Shown here piece by piece: positions 7,877 through 15,434 of a stretch of DNA of 64,000 bases (position 1 is the stretch's first letter; each line of letters starts with the position of its first letter). The stretch comes from Sphingorhabdus sp. YGSMI21 (GTDB lineage: Bacteria; Pseudomonadota; Alphaproteobacteria; Sphingomonadales; Sphingomonadaceae). The notes beneath the pieces were generated by a model that did not search any database, was not told the origin of the DNA, and worked only from the letters and a program-made list of their open reading frames with translations. Where the stretch lies: assembly GCF_002776575.1 (NCBI RefSeq), contig NZ_CP022548.1, positions 1,317,001-1,381,000 on the forward strand. Direction: 5' to 3'. A program made the position numbers and the translations under genes.

Positions 7877-9052
7877 ATGACAACTTCGATTACATTTTTC
7901 CCCGTTTGCAACGGGGATATGACCCTGGTCACTTTGGACAATGACCAGAAGCTTCTTATTGACTTGCATGTCCGCAAGGCCGCGGACGATGAAGACGACG
8001 ATACGCCTGATGTGATGTCACAGCTGCGCGGTGAGCTTTCCCGCGACGAAAAGGGCAGGCTCTTTGTCGATGGTTTCCTCCTCAGTCATCCGGACAAAGA
8101 CCATGTTTGCGGTCTCGAAACGCACTTTCACTTGGGGCCGCCTGACGAATGGGACGAGGACTATGACAAGATTCTGATCCGGGAAATGTGGTCGTCACCC
8201 ATTGTTTTTCGTCGGAGCTCCAAACATCATATCTTGTGCAGCGATGCCAATGCCTGGGCGAAGGAGGCTCGCAGGCGCGTCAAATTGCATCGCGATACGG
8301 GAAGCTTCGGTGCCGACGGGGACCGCATCCAGATCATGGGCGAAGATATCGACGGTAAAACAGACGATATCCCGACCATTGTCACCAAGGCTGAGCAATT
8401 GGTCACGACGCTGAACCGGGCATCGGCCGGGGCATTCGAGGCGCGGCTGCTCGCACCCCTGCCGCAGGGTGACGATGAAGAATTGGACGAACTGCTTGCA
8501 AAAAATCGGTCGTCGATCATCCTGCGCTTTTCTCTCCGCGGCGACGGTCATGCGGACAAATGCCGGTTTCTGACTGGCGGTGATGCGGAAGTCGCAATAT
8601 GGGAACGCCTGTGGGACACGCATGGCATGGATCACGCAGACTGGCTCGAATATGACATATTGCAGGCGCCCCATCATTGCTCCTGGCACAGCCTTAGCTA
8701 CGACAGCTATTCGACATACGGGGAGGACGCAGAGGTTTGCGAAGGCGCGCGCAGCGCGCTCAGCCAGATAAGGAAGGGCGCGATCGTCGTCGCAAGCTGC
8801 GAGCATATCGATCCCGAAGATGCCGATCCGCCCAGCGACCGGGCCAAGCGGGAGTATATTTCTATTGTAGAAGATGACGATGATCGCTTCATTTGCGTGA
8901 CAGATATCTGGGACGACGAAAAACAGCCGCTAAAATATGAAATCGGATCGAGTGGAGCCATCAAGGTTGTCAAAAATGCTGTCAAGGCTGCTGCGGCAGC
9001 GCTCGGCGTAGCCGCAACCGCCGCGCATGCGCGGCCGCACGGCAATCGTTAA
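7877..9052 (+). CDS. Metallo-beta-lactamase-fold hydrolase of ubiquitin-like operon
   Basis: The 391-residue protein has the metal ligands of an MBL-fold hydrolase: SHPDKDH at residues 70-76 (H71, D73, D75, H76), TGGDAE at 233-238 and QAPHHCS at 263-269. ITFFPVCNGDMTLVTL and LLIDLH at the N-terminus form the first strands. The arrangement resembles the ComEC-type branch, which often acts on nucleic acids or small phosphodiesters; the substrate here is unknown. There is no signal peptide, so it is cytoplasmic. The stop overlaps the next start as TAATG, so it is made together with the E2-E1-JAB protein. Such hydrolases are known partners of E2-E1-JAB fusions in bacterial ubiquitin-like operons. 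Confidence 0.85.
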   Translation: MTTSITFFPVCNGDMTLVTLDNDQKLLIDLHVRKAADDEDDDTPDVMSQLRGELSRDEKGRLFVDGFLLSHPDKDHVCGLETHFHLGPPDEWDEDYDKILIREMWSSPIVFRRSSKHHILCSDANAWAKEARRRVKLHRDTGSFGADGDRIQIMGEDIDGKTDDIPTIVTKAEQLVTTLNRASAGAFEARLLAPLPQGDDEELDELLAKNRSSIILRFSLRGDGHADKCRFLTGGDAEVAIWERLWDTHGMDHADWLEYDILQAPHHCSWHSLSYDSYSTYGEDAEVCEGARSALSQIRKGAIVVASCEHIDPEDADPPSDRAKREYISIVEDDDDRFICVTDIWDDEKQPLKYEIGSSGAIKVVKNAVKAAAAALGVAATAAHARPHGNR

Positions 9053-11301
9053 TGCCCGATGCCGGCCCCTTGCATGCAGAAAAGCTGCTGCGGATTGCAG
9101 CTGCGCATCCGGAATTTGCTAGCGGTAAAATACAGGACGACAAGCTGGTCCGCATCGAACTGAAAGTGGAAATGCCTATAGCCTATAAGGCCGACAACAT
9201 AAGCGTGACTGGCGTGCGAACCGTGGAGCCGGTCATGTTGCATCTACCGGACGACTATCCTTGGAAATCGCCGCGCGTCACGCTGCGCGACGATTTCCCG
9301 AGGCACTTTCCGCACTTGCTGCCAGGTCCGAACACCTCCCCGCCCCGTCCCTGTCTGATCGATGGCGATCCGGATGAATTTTTCCTGCAATATGGCTTGG
9401 TAGAATATGGTGTATATAATCTAATCGAACAATTGGCAGTCTGGTTGCGAAAGGCCGCTATCGATCACCTCAATGATCCGGCGCATGGCTGGGAGCCGAT
9501 GCTGCGTCGCGAAATGCGAAGCATCCTGATCTGCGACGCACAAGCTGCGCGCAAAACGGTCACGAAAAGCGGAGGATGCGTCATCTGGGGCGCGGAGTAT
9601 ATTCGCTACGGTAAAGGCGGCAGCGCCGGATTTCTAATTACGAGCGATGCCGAACGCAAGCCGCTCGACCGCAAAGACAAGAACCAATTTGCATATTCGG
9701 AAGCCGACGGTCGCGGAAATACCATCGCGGCTGTAATCTGGCCTGATAAGCAACCTGACGGGCGTCCACACATATGCGACCAATATTCGCCGGAAGATGT
9801 GTCGATGCTGGGTGATTTGCGCAGGCGTGCAAAAATTTACGGATGTTCGCGGGGGCTGGATATGCTTCTCAGCAACTTGGACCGTCGATGGAACAAGCGC
9901 GTGCTCGGCGCTACTGTTCCCATCGCCATCATCCTATGTGTAAGGCGGCCGTTTCCGCTGGTCCATTCGGACTCTTGCATCGAGCTTCTGCCTTATATGC
10001 TCGAGATCAATCCTTGCGAAAATCGCACGGAGCTGATTGGAGGCGGCGAAGACGGGCCGGTCGAACCTATTGCCCACGTCCAGTCCCTTACCGGAGAGTT
10101 GCTGCGAACAATGTCCGATGTTCCAGAAAGGCCGTCGCTGGCTATTTTGGGGTGCGGAAGCGTCGGTTCGAAACTTGCGCTTCATGCCGTCCGCGCTGGC
10201 CAATCCATCACTGCGATAAGCGATGCAGGCTGGCTACGGCCGCATAACATGGCGCGGCACGCAGCAGGAGCAGACCGGGTATTTTCGGAGAAAGCGGATG
10301 CCCTGGCGAAGGAACTGTTCCCTTTCGGGCAAGTTCCTGCGGTCAACAACGGCGATATCGCAGCCGGATTGCGCACTGAAAGCATTCGGCCCAACCTCGT
10401 GCCGAAAAATACGGGTATGGCAATCAATGCCACCGGTTCGCTTTCGGTGCGTGAGGCCATCGCCGCATCGGCGGTTCCTCGCGAACGCACTCGCTATGCT
10501 GAAGCTGCACTTTTTGGCAAGGGCCGGATCGGATATTTGTTCGTCGACGGGAAAGGCCATAATCCAAGTCATTGTGACCTGATTGCCGAGTTCTACGCCT
10601 CTTGCGATGATCCAGAGGCGATGAAGCTCATATCAGACCCGGATTTCGGCTTGGAGCAAGTCCAGATCGGCCAAGGCTGCGGCTCGCTGACCATGGCTAT
10701 TGACGATGCGCAAATTTCGATGATGACGGCAGGCCTGTTCCGCCAAATCGGCCACAGCTGTGACCAATTGGCTAACGAGGGGCTGCTGGTAGTCGGTGTA
10801 AGCGAACCCGATACACCCGCCACAAGATGGCAGCGACGTCTCGTCGCGCCATTTGAAACAGTGATGATCGAGGAAAGCGGCGGCTGGCAGCTTCGCATTG
10901 CGCCTCAAATCGCTGATCGGATACGCAGCGAGGCAAAAGACTTTCACTCAGCGGAAACGGGTGGGTTACTCATCGGCCTTTCCAGTGAACGGCTCAAGAC
11001 GGTGACGGTCGTCGATTTGCTCAATGCACCGCCTGACAGTACACGTTCCGCCAGTTTGTTTGTCTTGGGCAAGGAGGGCTTGAAGGACGCAATTGAGCAA
11101 CGCCATGAGATGAGCGGCAAGACGCTATTCGACGTGGGGACGTGGCATAGCCATCTTTCCGACGAAGGACCTTCAGTTGTCGATTGGCAGACCGCAGCGG
11201 ATCTCAAGGTAGACCGAACGCCGCCATCCGTACTGCTTATAGTGACACCCAGAAGATTCCATGCGATTTTAGGGAAGGACAACAACGGTGAGCGAGCCTA
11301 A
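9052..11301 (+). CDS. Single-chain E2-E1-JAB ubiquitin-conjugation-like protein
   Basis: The 749-residue protein fuses three activities. Residues 1-140 are E2-like: LPDDYPWKSPRVTLRDDFP precedes PRPCLIDG with the probable catalytic C101. Residues 360-600 are a ThiF/E1 adenylation domain with the Rossmann loop LAILGCGSVGSK at 363-374 and a likely catalytic cysteine in GQGCGSLT (C543). Residues 605-740 are a JAB/JAMM peptidase: E635 in AETGGLLIG, then H699-S-H701, S708 and D711, a perfect H-x-H-x7-S-x2-D. Residues 150-350 form a middle domain I do not recognise. Type II CBASS splits these roles between Cap2 (E2-E1) and Cap3 (JAB). No cyclase or ubiquitin-like substrate gene was recognised nearby, so the target is unknown. 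Confidence 0.92.
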   Translation: MPDAGPLHAEKLLRIAAAHPEFASGKIQDDKLVRIELKVEMPIAYKADNISVTGVRTVEPVMLHLPDDYPWKSPRVTLRDDFPRHFPHLLPGPNTSPPRPCLIDGDPDEFFLQYGLVEYGVYNLIEQLAVWLRKAAIDHLNDPAHGWEPMLRREMRSILICDAQAARKTVTKSGGCVIWGAEYIRYGKGGSAGFLITSDAERKPLDRKDKNQFAYSEADGRGNTIAAVIWPDKQPDGRPHICDQYSPEDVSMLGDLRRRAKIYGCSRGLDMLLSNLDRRWNKRVLGATVPIAIILCVRRPFPLVHSDSCIELLPYMLEINPCENRTELIGGGEDGPVEPIAHVQSLTGELLRTMSDVPERPSLAILGCGSVGSKLALHAVRAGQSITAISDAGWLRPHNMARHAAGADRVFSEKADALAKELFPFGQVPAVNNGDIAAGLRTESIRPNLVPKNTGMAINATGSLSVREAIAASAVPRERTRYAEAALFGKGRIGYLFVDGKGHNPSHCDLIAEFYASCDDPEAMKLISDPDFGLEQVQIGQGCGSLTMAIDDAQISMMTAGLFRQIGHSCDQLANEGLLVVGVSEPDTPATRWQRRLVAPFETVMIEESGGWQLRIAPQIADRIRSEAKDFHSAETGGLLIGLSSERLKTVTVVDLLNAPPDSTRSASLFVLGKEGLKDAIEQRHEMSGKTLFDVGTWHSHLSDEGPSVVDWQTAADLKVDRTPPSVLLIVTPRRFHAILGKDNNGERA

Positions 11302-11959
11302 GTCGTTGAAAGAGCAAAATGCCTGGCTAATCAGGGCCGCAATGATTGCGCATATCGCGGGCTTTGCATGGATTGCACTCGAGCCTGCGAAAATTATCAA
11401 AGGCAGCGTATCGGATTTCTTGCATAAGCTGGAGGCAGTGGCCCTTCCCGGGTCGATGTCTCTCGGCCTGATTGTGATTGCTTCGCTCGTCCTTCTTGGG
11501 TTGGTACCGCCGAACTGGCGTGATCGCATCATTCATTTGCGCTGGCAAAATCCACTGCCGGGATGCCGTGCATTCACAAGCATCGGCCCCGCCGCAAGCC
11601 ACGTCGATATGGACGGCCTGTCGGCAAGACTGGGACAATTGCCAAGCGATGCAGCGGAACAGAACAAGCTGTTTTACAGGATTTATAAGCCGTTGCGCGA
11701 TGATGTGGGCGTTTGCGATTCACACCGGCGATATCTCGCAGCCCGCGATATTGGGACCATTACCGCCCTTCTCGTTGTCCCGCTCTCATTACTGGCGTTC
11801 GTCGCCACCGACAATGCTGGCCGGTCGATGCTTTACGGGTTGTTCTTACTTGCGACATATCTGTTTTGTGCGATCGCGGCCAAGAACTACAGCCTGCGCA
11901 TGGTACAACATGTGCTGGCGCTCAGCGCCGCACAGCCGGAGACCGCTGTTGCTTCATGA
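11288..11959 (+). CDS. Four-helix membrane protein of the ubiquitin-like operon
   Basis: Translation starts at a GTG (11288) inside the end of the E2-E1-JAB gene, a 14-base overlap. Of 223 residues, four stretches are hydrophobic enough to cross the membrane: WLIRAAMIAHIAGFAWIAL, SMSLGLIVIASLVLLGLV, ITALLVVPLSLLAFVAT and MLYGLFLLATYLFCAIAA. They are arranged as two hairpins, with a cytoplasmic segment of about 80 residues between them. I do not recognise the family. In defence operons a membrane protein in this place is often the killing or sensing part, but that is an inference. Confidence 0.7.
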   Translation: MSEPKSLKEQNAWLIRAAMIAHIAGFAWIALEPAKIIKGSVSDFLHKLEAVALPGSMSLGLIVIASLVLLGLVPPNWRDRIIHLRWQNPLPGCRAFTSIGPAASHVDMDGLSARLGQLPSDAAEQNKLFYRIYKPLRDDVGVCDSHRRYLAARDIGTITALLVVPLSLLAFVATDNAGRSMLYGLFLLATYLFCAIAAKNYSLRMVQHVLALSAAQPETAVAS

Positions 11960-12042
11960 TTCGTCGCCAGCATCATCCGAATCTTGCGACGACCGACCTG
12001 ATATAAACACAAACAAGACTCCGAGCACGAGAGGTATTTCAG

Positions 12043-13194
12043 ATGAAGCGAATCGCAATTTTTCTCGACGGGACCTGGAACCAGGGCGACGACAACACTA
12101 ACGTTTGGAGAACGCACGCTATTCTGGCTGAAGAGGGAGCAGACGGCTGCAAACAGCTCGCGCGCTACGACATTGGTGTCAACGGGTTTTTTGGCGGTAC
12201 GTTTGGGAAGGGCCTCGTCGACAATGTTCTGGAGGCTTACGAATGGCTAATATCGAAGCACGACGACGGTGATGAAATCTTCATTTTCGGGTTTAGTCGC
12301 GGCGCTTACACCGCACGAAGTTTGGCTGGATTGATAGCAAAATACGGGCTGCTAAAGCCCGGTTCACCCATAAGCACCCGGCAAATACTAGCGAGGTATC
12401 AGCGTCCGGAAGAGGAAACAATCTGGAATTTGCTCGACGCAGACGCTGAAGAAGAGCGTCTTTCGCAAAGGTTAGAGATTTCAACAGAAGAATCATTGCT
12501 AAAGAAATATTCCAAACGGGTTCCGATTAAAATGGTCGGCGTCTGGGACACGGTCGGCGCATTGGGCTTGCCGTTTTTTGGGATCGAAGGAGTAAGCCGC
12601 AGTACATTGAATTGGCTTCATACAGGATTACGTCGCTCAATTGAGCACGGGTTCCACGCGCTCGCGATCGATGAGCATAGGAAGTCATTTGCCCCTACAT
12701 TATGGTCGGCGCGGCAGGGCATTATGGCTGCACCTCGGTCATTGAGCAGTGTCGAACAGCGATGGTTTGCTGGAGCCCATGGAAACGTCGGCGGCGGCTA
12801 TGAGCTCGATTTTCTTGCACAACCTCCACTTCGTTGGATACTTCAAAAGGCTTCGAGCCTTGGTTTGTGCTTCCGCTTTCAGGTTGAGCTTGATGGTGAT
12901 ATTTTTGCAGCCAATGTGACTGACTCCTATCGACCATTCATGAAAGGTACGTATCGCAAGTTTGTTAAACGTTTTCACCGCGTAATTGGAGCGCAACCTT
13001 ATAAGGACGGGGCTGGGAATGTGCACACGACGATTAACGAAACGATCGATGAAACCGTTTTTGAAAGATGGCGATCGCGCGATGATTATCGACCGGTATC
13101 CCTTCAAAGATGGGCAGAACTTTATAAGGTCGAGATAGCAGAAACGATAGGGACCGTTGCTATTGATGGAACGCCGTTACTTGAATCGAAGTAA
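12043..13194 (+). CDS. DUF2235 alpha/beta hydrolase (Tle1-like phospholipase fold)
   Basis: The start MKRIAIFLDGTWNQGDDNTNV is the DUF2235 signature. The nucleophile elbow is IFGFSRGAYTAR with S85 in G-F-S-R-G, an acid is likely in VGVWDTVGALG, and the histidine is in WFAGAHGNVGGGY. The family includes type VI secretion lipases (Tle1), but this 383-residue protein has no secretion adaptor domains. It lies 83 bases behind the membrane-protein gene on the same strand and its codon use is more AT-rich than the upstream genes. It may be the lipid-cleaving effector of the defence operon or a later insertion; the sequence does not decide between these. Confidence 0.85.
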   Translation: MKRIAIFLDGTWNQGDDNTNVWRTHAILAEEGADGCKQLARYDIGVNGFFGGTFGKGLVDNVLEAYEWLISKHDDGDEIFIFGFSRGAYTARSLAGLIAKYGLLKPGSPISTRQILARYQRPEEETIWNLLDADAEEERLSQRLEISTEESLLKKYSKRVPIKMVGVWDTVGALGLPFFGIEGVSRSTLNWLHTGLRRSIEHGFHALAIDEHRKSFAPTLWSARQGIMAAPRSLSSVEQRWFAGAHGNVGGGYELDFLAQPPLRWILQKASSLGLCFRFQVELDGDIFAANVTDSYRPFMKGTYRKFVKRFHRVIGAQPYKDGAGNVHTTINETIDETVFERWRSRDDYRPVSLQRWAELYKVEIAETIGTVAIDGTPLLESK

Positions 13195-13677
13195 GCCACT
13201 TGCGCCTTTCGTCTGTGTGCAAGTCGTTGAGAAATCTCAAATTGGAATAGACGCACGTTAGTTGCTGCATCACTGTGGTGCAGCGACATTAAGCGGTATT
13301 TCAGCGGTCATAAACGGTTAGGGGCATCGATCACCGTGCTCCTTTATCCAATTGCCCCTGAACATGATTGGTCCGCTTCCTATCCGGTCATGCTCAATTT
13401 TCAGCCATAAGCGAGGCTGAAATTGGGAATGGCCATTTCGAACTCGCCAGTTACCGAAATCGGCCGTTCCATAGTTTTATGCCTTGTAGCCGTTCTACCG
13501 GAAAGAAGGCGACGTCCGCTTCGGGTATGTGGCGAGAGGGCTGCAACGACCGAAATTGGGGCGAAACCTGTCACTATGTTGGTTGACAAAAGACAGCGTT
13601 TGAGACTCCGATAACTGCGGCTTAGCGTCATAGAATTAGTAAGCCAATTACGACTCTCAGCAATTCGGACCCCCAAT
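13195..13677. other. Gene-free gap between convergent genes
   Basis: The DUF2235 gene and the lytic transglycosylase gene end towards each other across 483 bases. No homologous frame was seen. A diverged copy of the intergenic repeat lies at 13511-13575. The overlapping minus-strand frame 13401-13826 runs through the transglycosylase in another frame and is rejected. Confidence 0.5.
13511..13575 (+). repeat. Intergenic repeat, copy 3 (diverged)
   Basis: The segment reads GACGTCCGCTTCGGGTATGT, then GACCGAAATTGGGGCG and AACCTGTCA. It follows the order of the better-matched copies at 5711-5774 and 33162-33227 but with more changes. It shares CGACGTCCGCTT exactly with the 33 kb copy. Confidence 0.45.
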
Positions 13678-14304
13678 TCAACCAACAATAGCTTTCCAGC
13701 GGGAAATGACATTTCTAACATATCCCGGTGTTTCGCGATTTTTGGGGATTCCCCTCGCACGTGCAACTGCTCCGGGACCGGCGTTGTAGGCTGCAAGCGC
13801 AAGATGGATTGCCCCGAACTTCCCAAGCATTTCCTTTAGGTATCGTGCACCCCCGTCAATGCTGGCATTGGGATCGTGCCGGTTGGTTACGCCGAGATAG
13901 CGAGCCGTTCCCGGCATTAGCTGCGCCAAGCCAGCTGCCCCAGCCGGACTTATCGCCATTGGATCGAAGCGCGATTCTTGCCAGATCAATGCCTGCAGCA
14001 ACCCGATTGGAATACCATGGCGCAATTCGGCTTTTCGAATTGCAGCTTCATATATTTTCTCTCGAAACGACGATCGAGTTGGAGAGTGAGTTATGGGCTG
14101 AGCAGCTTGCTCGACATAAATATCTCCAGCATCAGAGCTGACATCGTTTCTCGGCCAAATATCGTGTTGAAAGAGTTCAAATTGTCCAGTCGAAGGAAGC
14201 AGCCCTTCCGCGCTTCCTGTTTCATTTTCCTGCATATTTTCACCGGATGTCGCGCCGCCGAGAAGCGCCGCGACAGGCAACAAAACCCAATATAATTTCA
14301 GCAT
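13678..14304 (-). CDS. Lytic transglycosylase (SLT/VirB1-like)
   Basis: This exported muramidase-type enzyme opens peptidoglycan so the conjugation machinery can cross the wall. The N-terminus MLKLYWVLLPVAALLGGATS looks like a signal peptide. The catalytic domain (residues about 85-205) has LIWQESRFDPMAISPAGAAGLAQLMPGTA, with the catalytic glutamate in Q-E-S, and LALAAYNAGPGAVARARGIP. The 208-residue length fits VirB1-type enzymes. It is far from the type IV secretion operon but has the same GTTTTCCTACAG motif upstream as traA, which suggests joint control. Confidence 0.92.
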   Translation of the reverse strand: MLKLYWVLLPVAALLGGATSGENMQENETGSAEGLLPSTGQFELFQHDIWPRNDVSSDAGDIYVEQAAQPITHSPTRSSFREKIYEAAIRKAELRHGIPIGLLQALIWQESRFDPMAISPAGAAGLAQLMPGTARYLGVTNRHDPNASIDGGARYLKEMLGKFGAIHLALAAYNAGPGAVARARGIPKNRETPGYVRNVISRWKAIVG

Positions 14305-14356
14305 ATTTGATCTCCATATTGCTTCGAATCAAATAAGAACATAATATGAACATTGA

Positions 14357-14369
14357 TCTGTAGGAAAAC
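14357..14369 (-). promoter_or_regulatory. GTTTTCCTACAGA motif upstream of the lytic transglycosylase
   Basis: On the minus strand this reads GTTTTCCTACAGA, 53 bases before the start codon. The same 13 bases occur 73 bases before traA (63866-63878), and an 11-base match occurs 66 bases before the gene at 34974-35207. The TTCCTA core equals the half-site of the operators next to the S24 repressor. AT-rich sequence with TATTAT follows and could be a -10 box. Confidence 0.55.
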
Positions 14370-14441
14370 GCTTTCTGTGGGTCCGAAGAGGGGAGTGAGC
14401 TTAAATTGGGGGATCAGATTTGTTTAGAAGGATGCTTCCCC

Positions 14442-15353
14442 ATGTCCCAAATTGTCCGCGCCCAGTCCCGGTCGTCTCTCGAAGAAACGGCTCGTGATCT
14501 TTGCAAAAAATTGAACGGCCACTGGTCAAGTACCAAGGGAATGGCCTGCTGCCCTGCGCATCAAGATCGCACGCCATCGCTCGGAGTGAGTATCGGTAGA
14601 AATGCAATACTCTTTCACTGTTTCGCGGGCTGTACGCAGAGCGAAGTGCTAACTGCCCTGGCGCACCAAGGCGTGGATCAGCGCGATCTGTTCGATGGCG
14701 GCAGCGTACCGTTCGATGGACCCGCGCGCGCGAACGTCCGGCCATCACGTGCGGCGCTGCGTATATGGCGCGAAGCCGGGTATATCTCTGGCACACGCGC
14801 CAAAGCCTATCTCGAAGCCCGGAGCATATTGGCCTCATCGCCAATGCTGCGTTTTAACGCCCAAACACCATTGGGCCCGAAAGGGATGGTCCGTTTTCTG
14901 CCGGCCATGATTGCAGCTGTCAGTCTCGACCAAGGTGTCATTGCCGTTCACCGGACTTTTCTGGATGAAACGCTTCCCTGCAAAGCTGGTTTTGAAAAAC
15001 CCAAGCGCGCGCTTGGTCGCCTCGGCGAAGGCGCAGTTCGTCTGTTTCCTCCAAAAGATGGCTGTCTTGGCTTGGCAGAAGGTGTGGAAAGCGCGCTCTC
15101 AGCGTGCGCGCTCACCGGCATTCCCTGCTGGGCAACGCTTGGTAACGAGCGCTTTGGTCTTGTTGCCATCCCGGAAAGTGTGACCGAGCTACATCTCTTC
15201 GTCGATGCCGACCAGGGCGGTGACCTCGCCGCGAAACGAGGCCAGTCAGCCTATTTGCGAGGTAGTCGCCGCATTCTAGTCCGCACACCATCATTGCCCG
15301 GAACTGACTGGAATGACGAGCTGGTGAACTGGACGGCGCGGCGAAAGGTTTAA
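14442..15353 (+). CDS. CHC2 zinc-finger / Toprim primase-like protein
   Basis: The 303-residue protein starts with a zinc-binding region: CCPAHQDRTPSL at residues 36-47 and FHCFAGC at 58-64, as in DnaG-type primases. The second half is a Toprim domain: LGLAEGVESALSA with the acidic residue and HLFVDADQGG with D-x-D. Proteins of this type are common on alphaproteobacterial plasmids and ICEs next to the strawberry-notch helicase, as here (81 bases before it), and probably prime the transferred strand. The start at 14442 is preceded by AGAAGGA; the 12 extra codons upstream are not conserved-looking. Confidence 0.88.
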   Translation: MSQIVRAQSRSSLEETARDLCKKLNGHWSSTKGMACCPAHQDRTPSLGVSIGRNAILFHCFAGCTQSEVLTALAHQGVDQRDLFDGGSVPFDGPARANVRPSRAALRIWREAGYISGTRAKAYLEARSILASSPMLRFNAQTPLGPKGMVRFLPAMIAAVSLDQGVIAVHRTFLDETLPCKAGFEKPKRALGRLGEGAVRLFPPKDGCLGLAEGVESALSACALTGIPCWATLGNERFGLVAIPESVTELHLFVDADQGGDLAAKRGQSAYLRGSRRILVRTPSLPGTDWNDELVNWTARRKV

Positions 15354-15434
15354 GAGGAAAGCAGGCTTTTTGAGGGGTGACCATGGGTCTGACAATAGCG
15401 TCAGGCCGGTCGCGCAAACCTCAGGAGGCCACTC

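Noticed and set aside
13401-13826. Minus-strand frame of 141 codons after the DUF2235 gene
   Set aside because: It overlaps the lytic transglycosylase in another frame and shows no domain.
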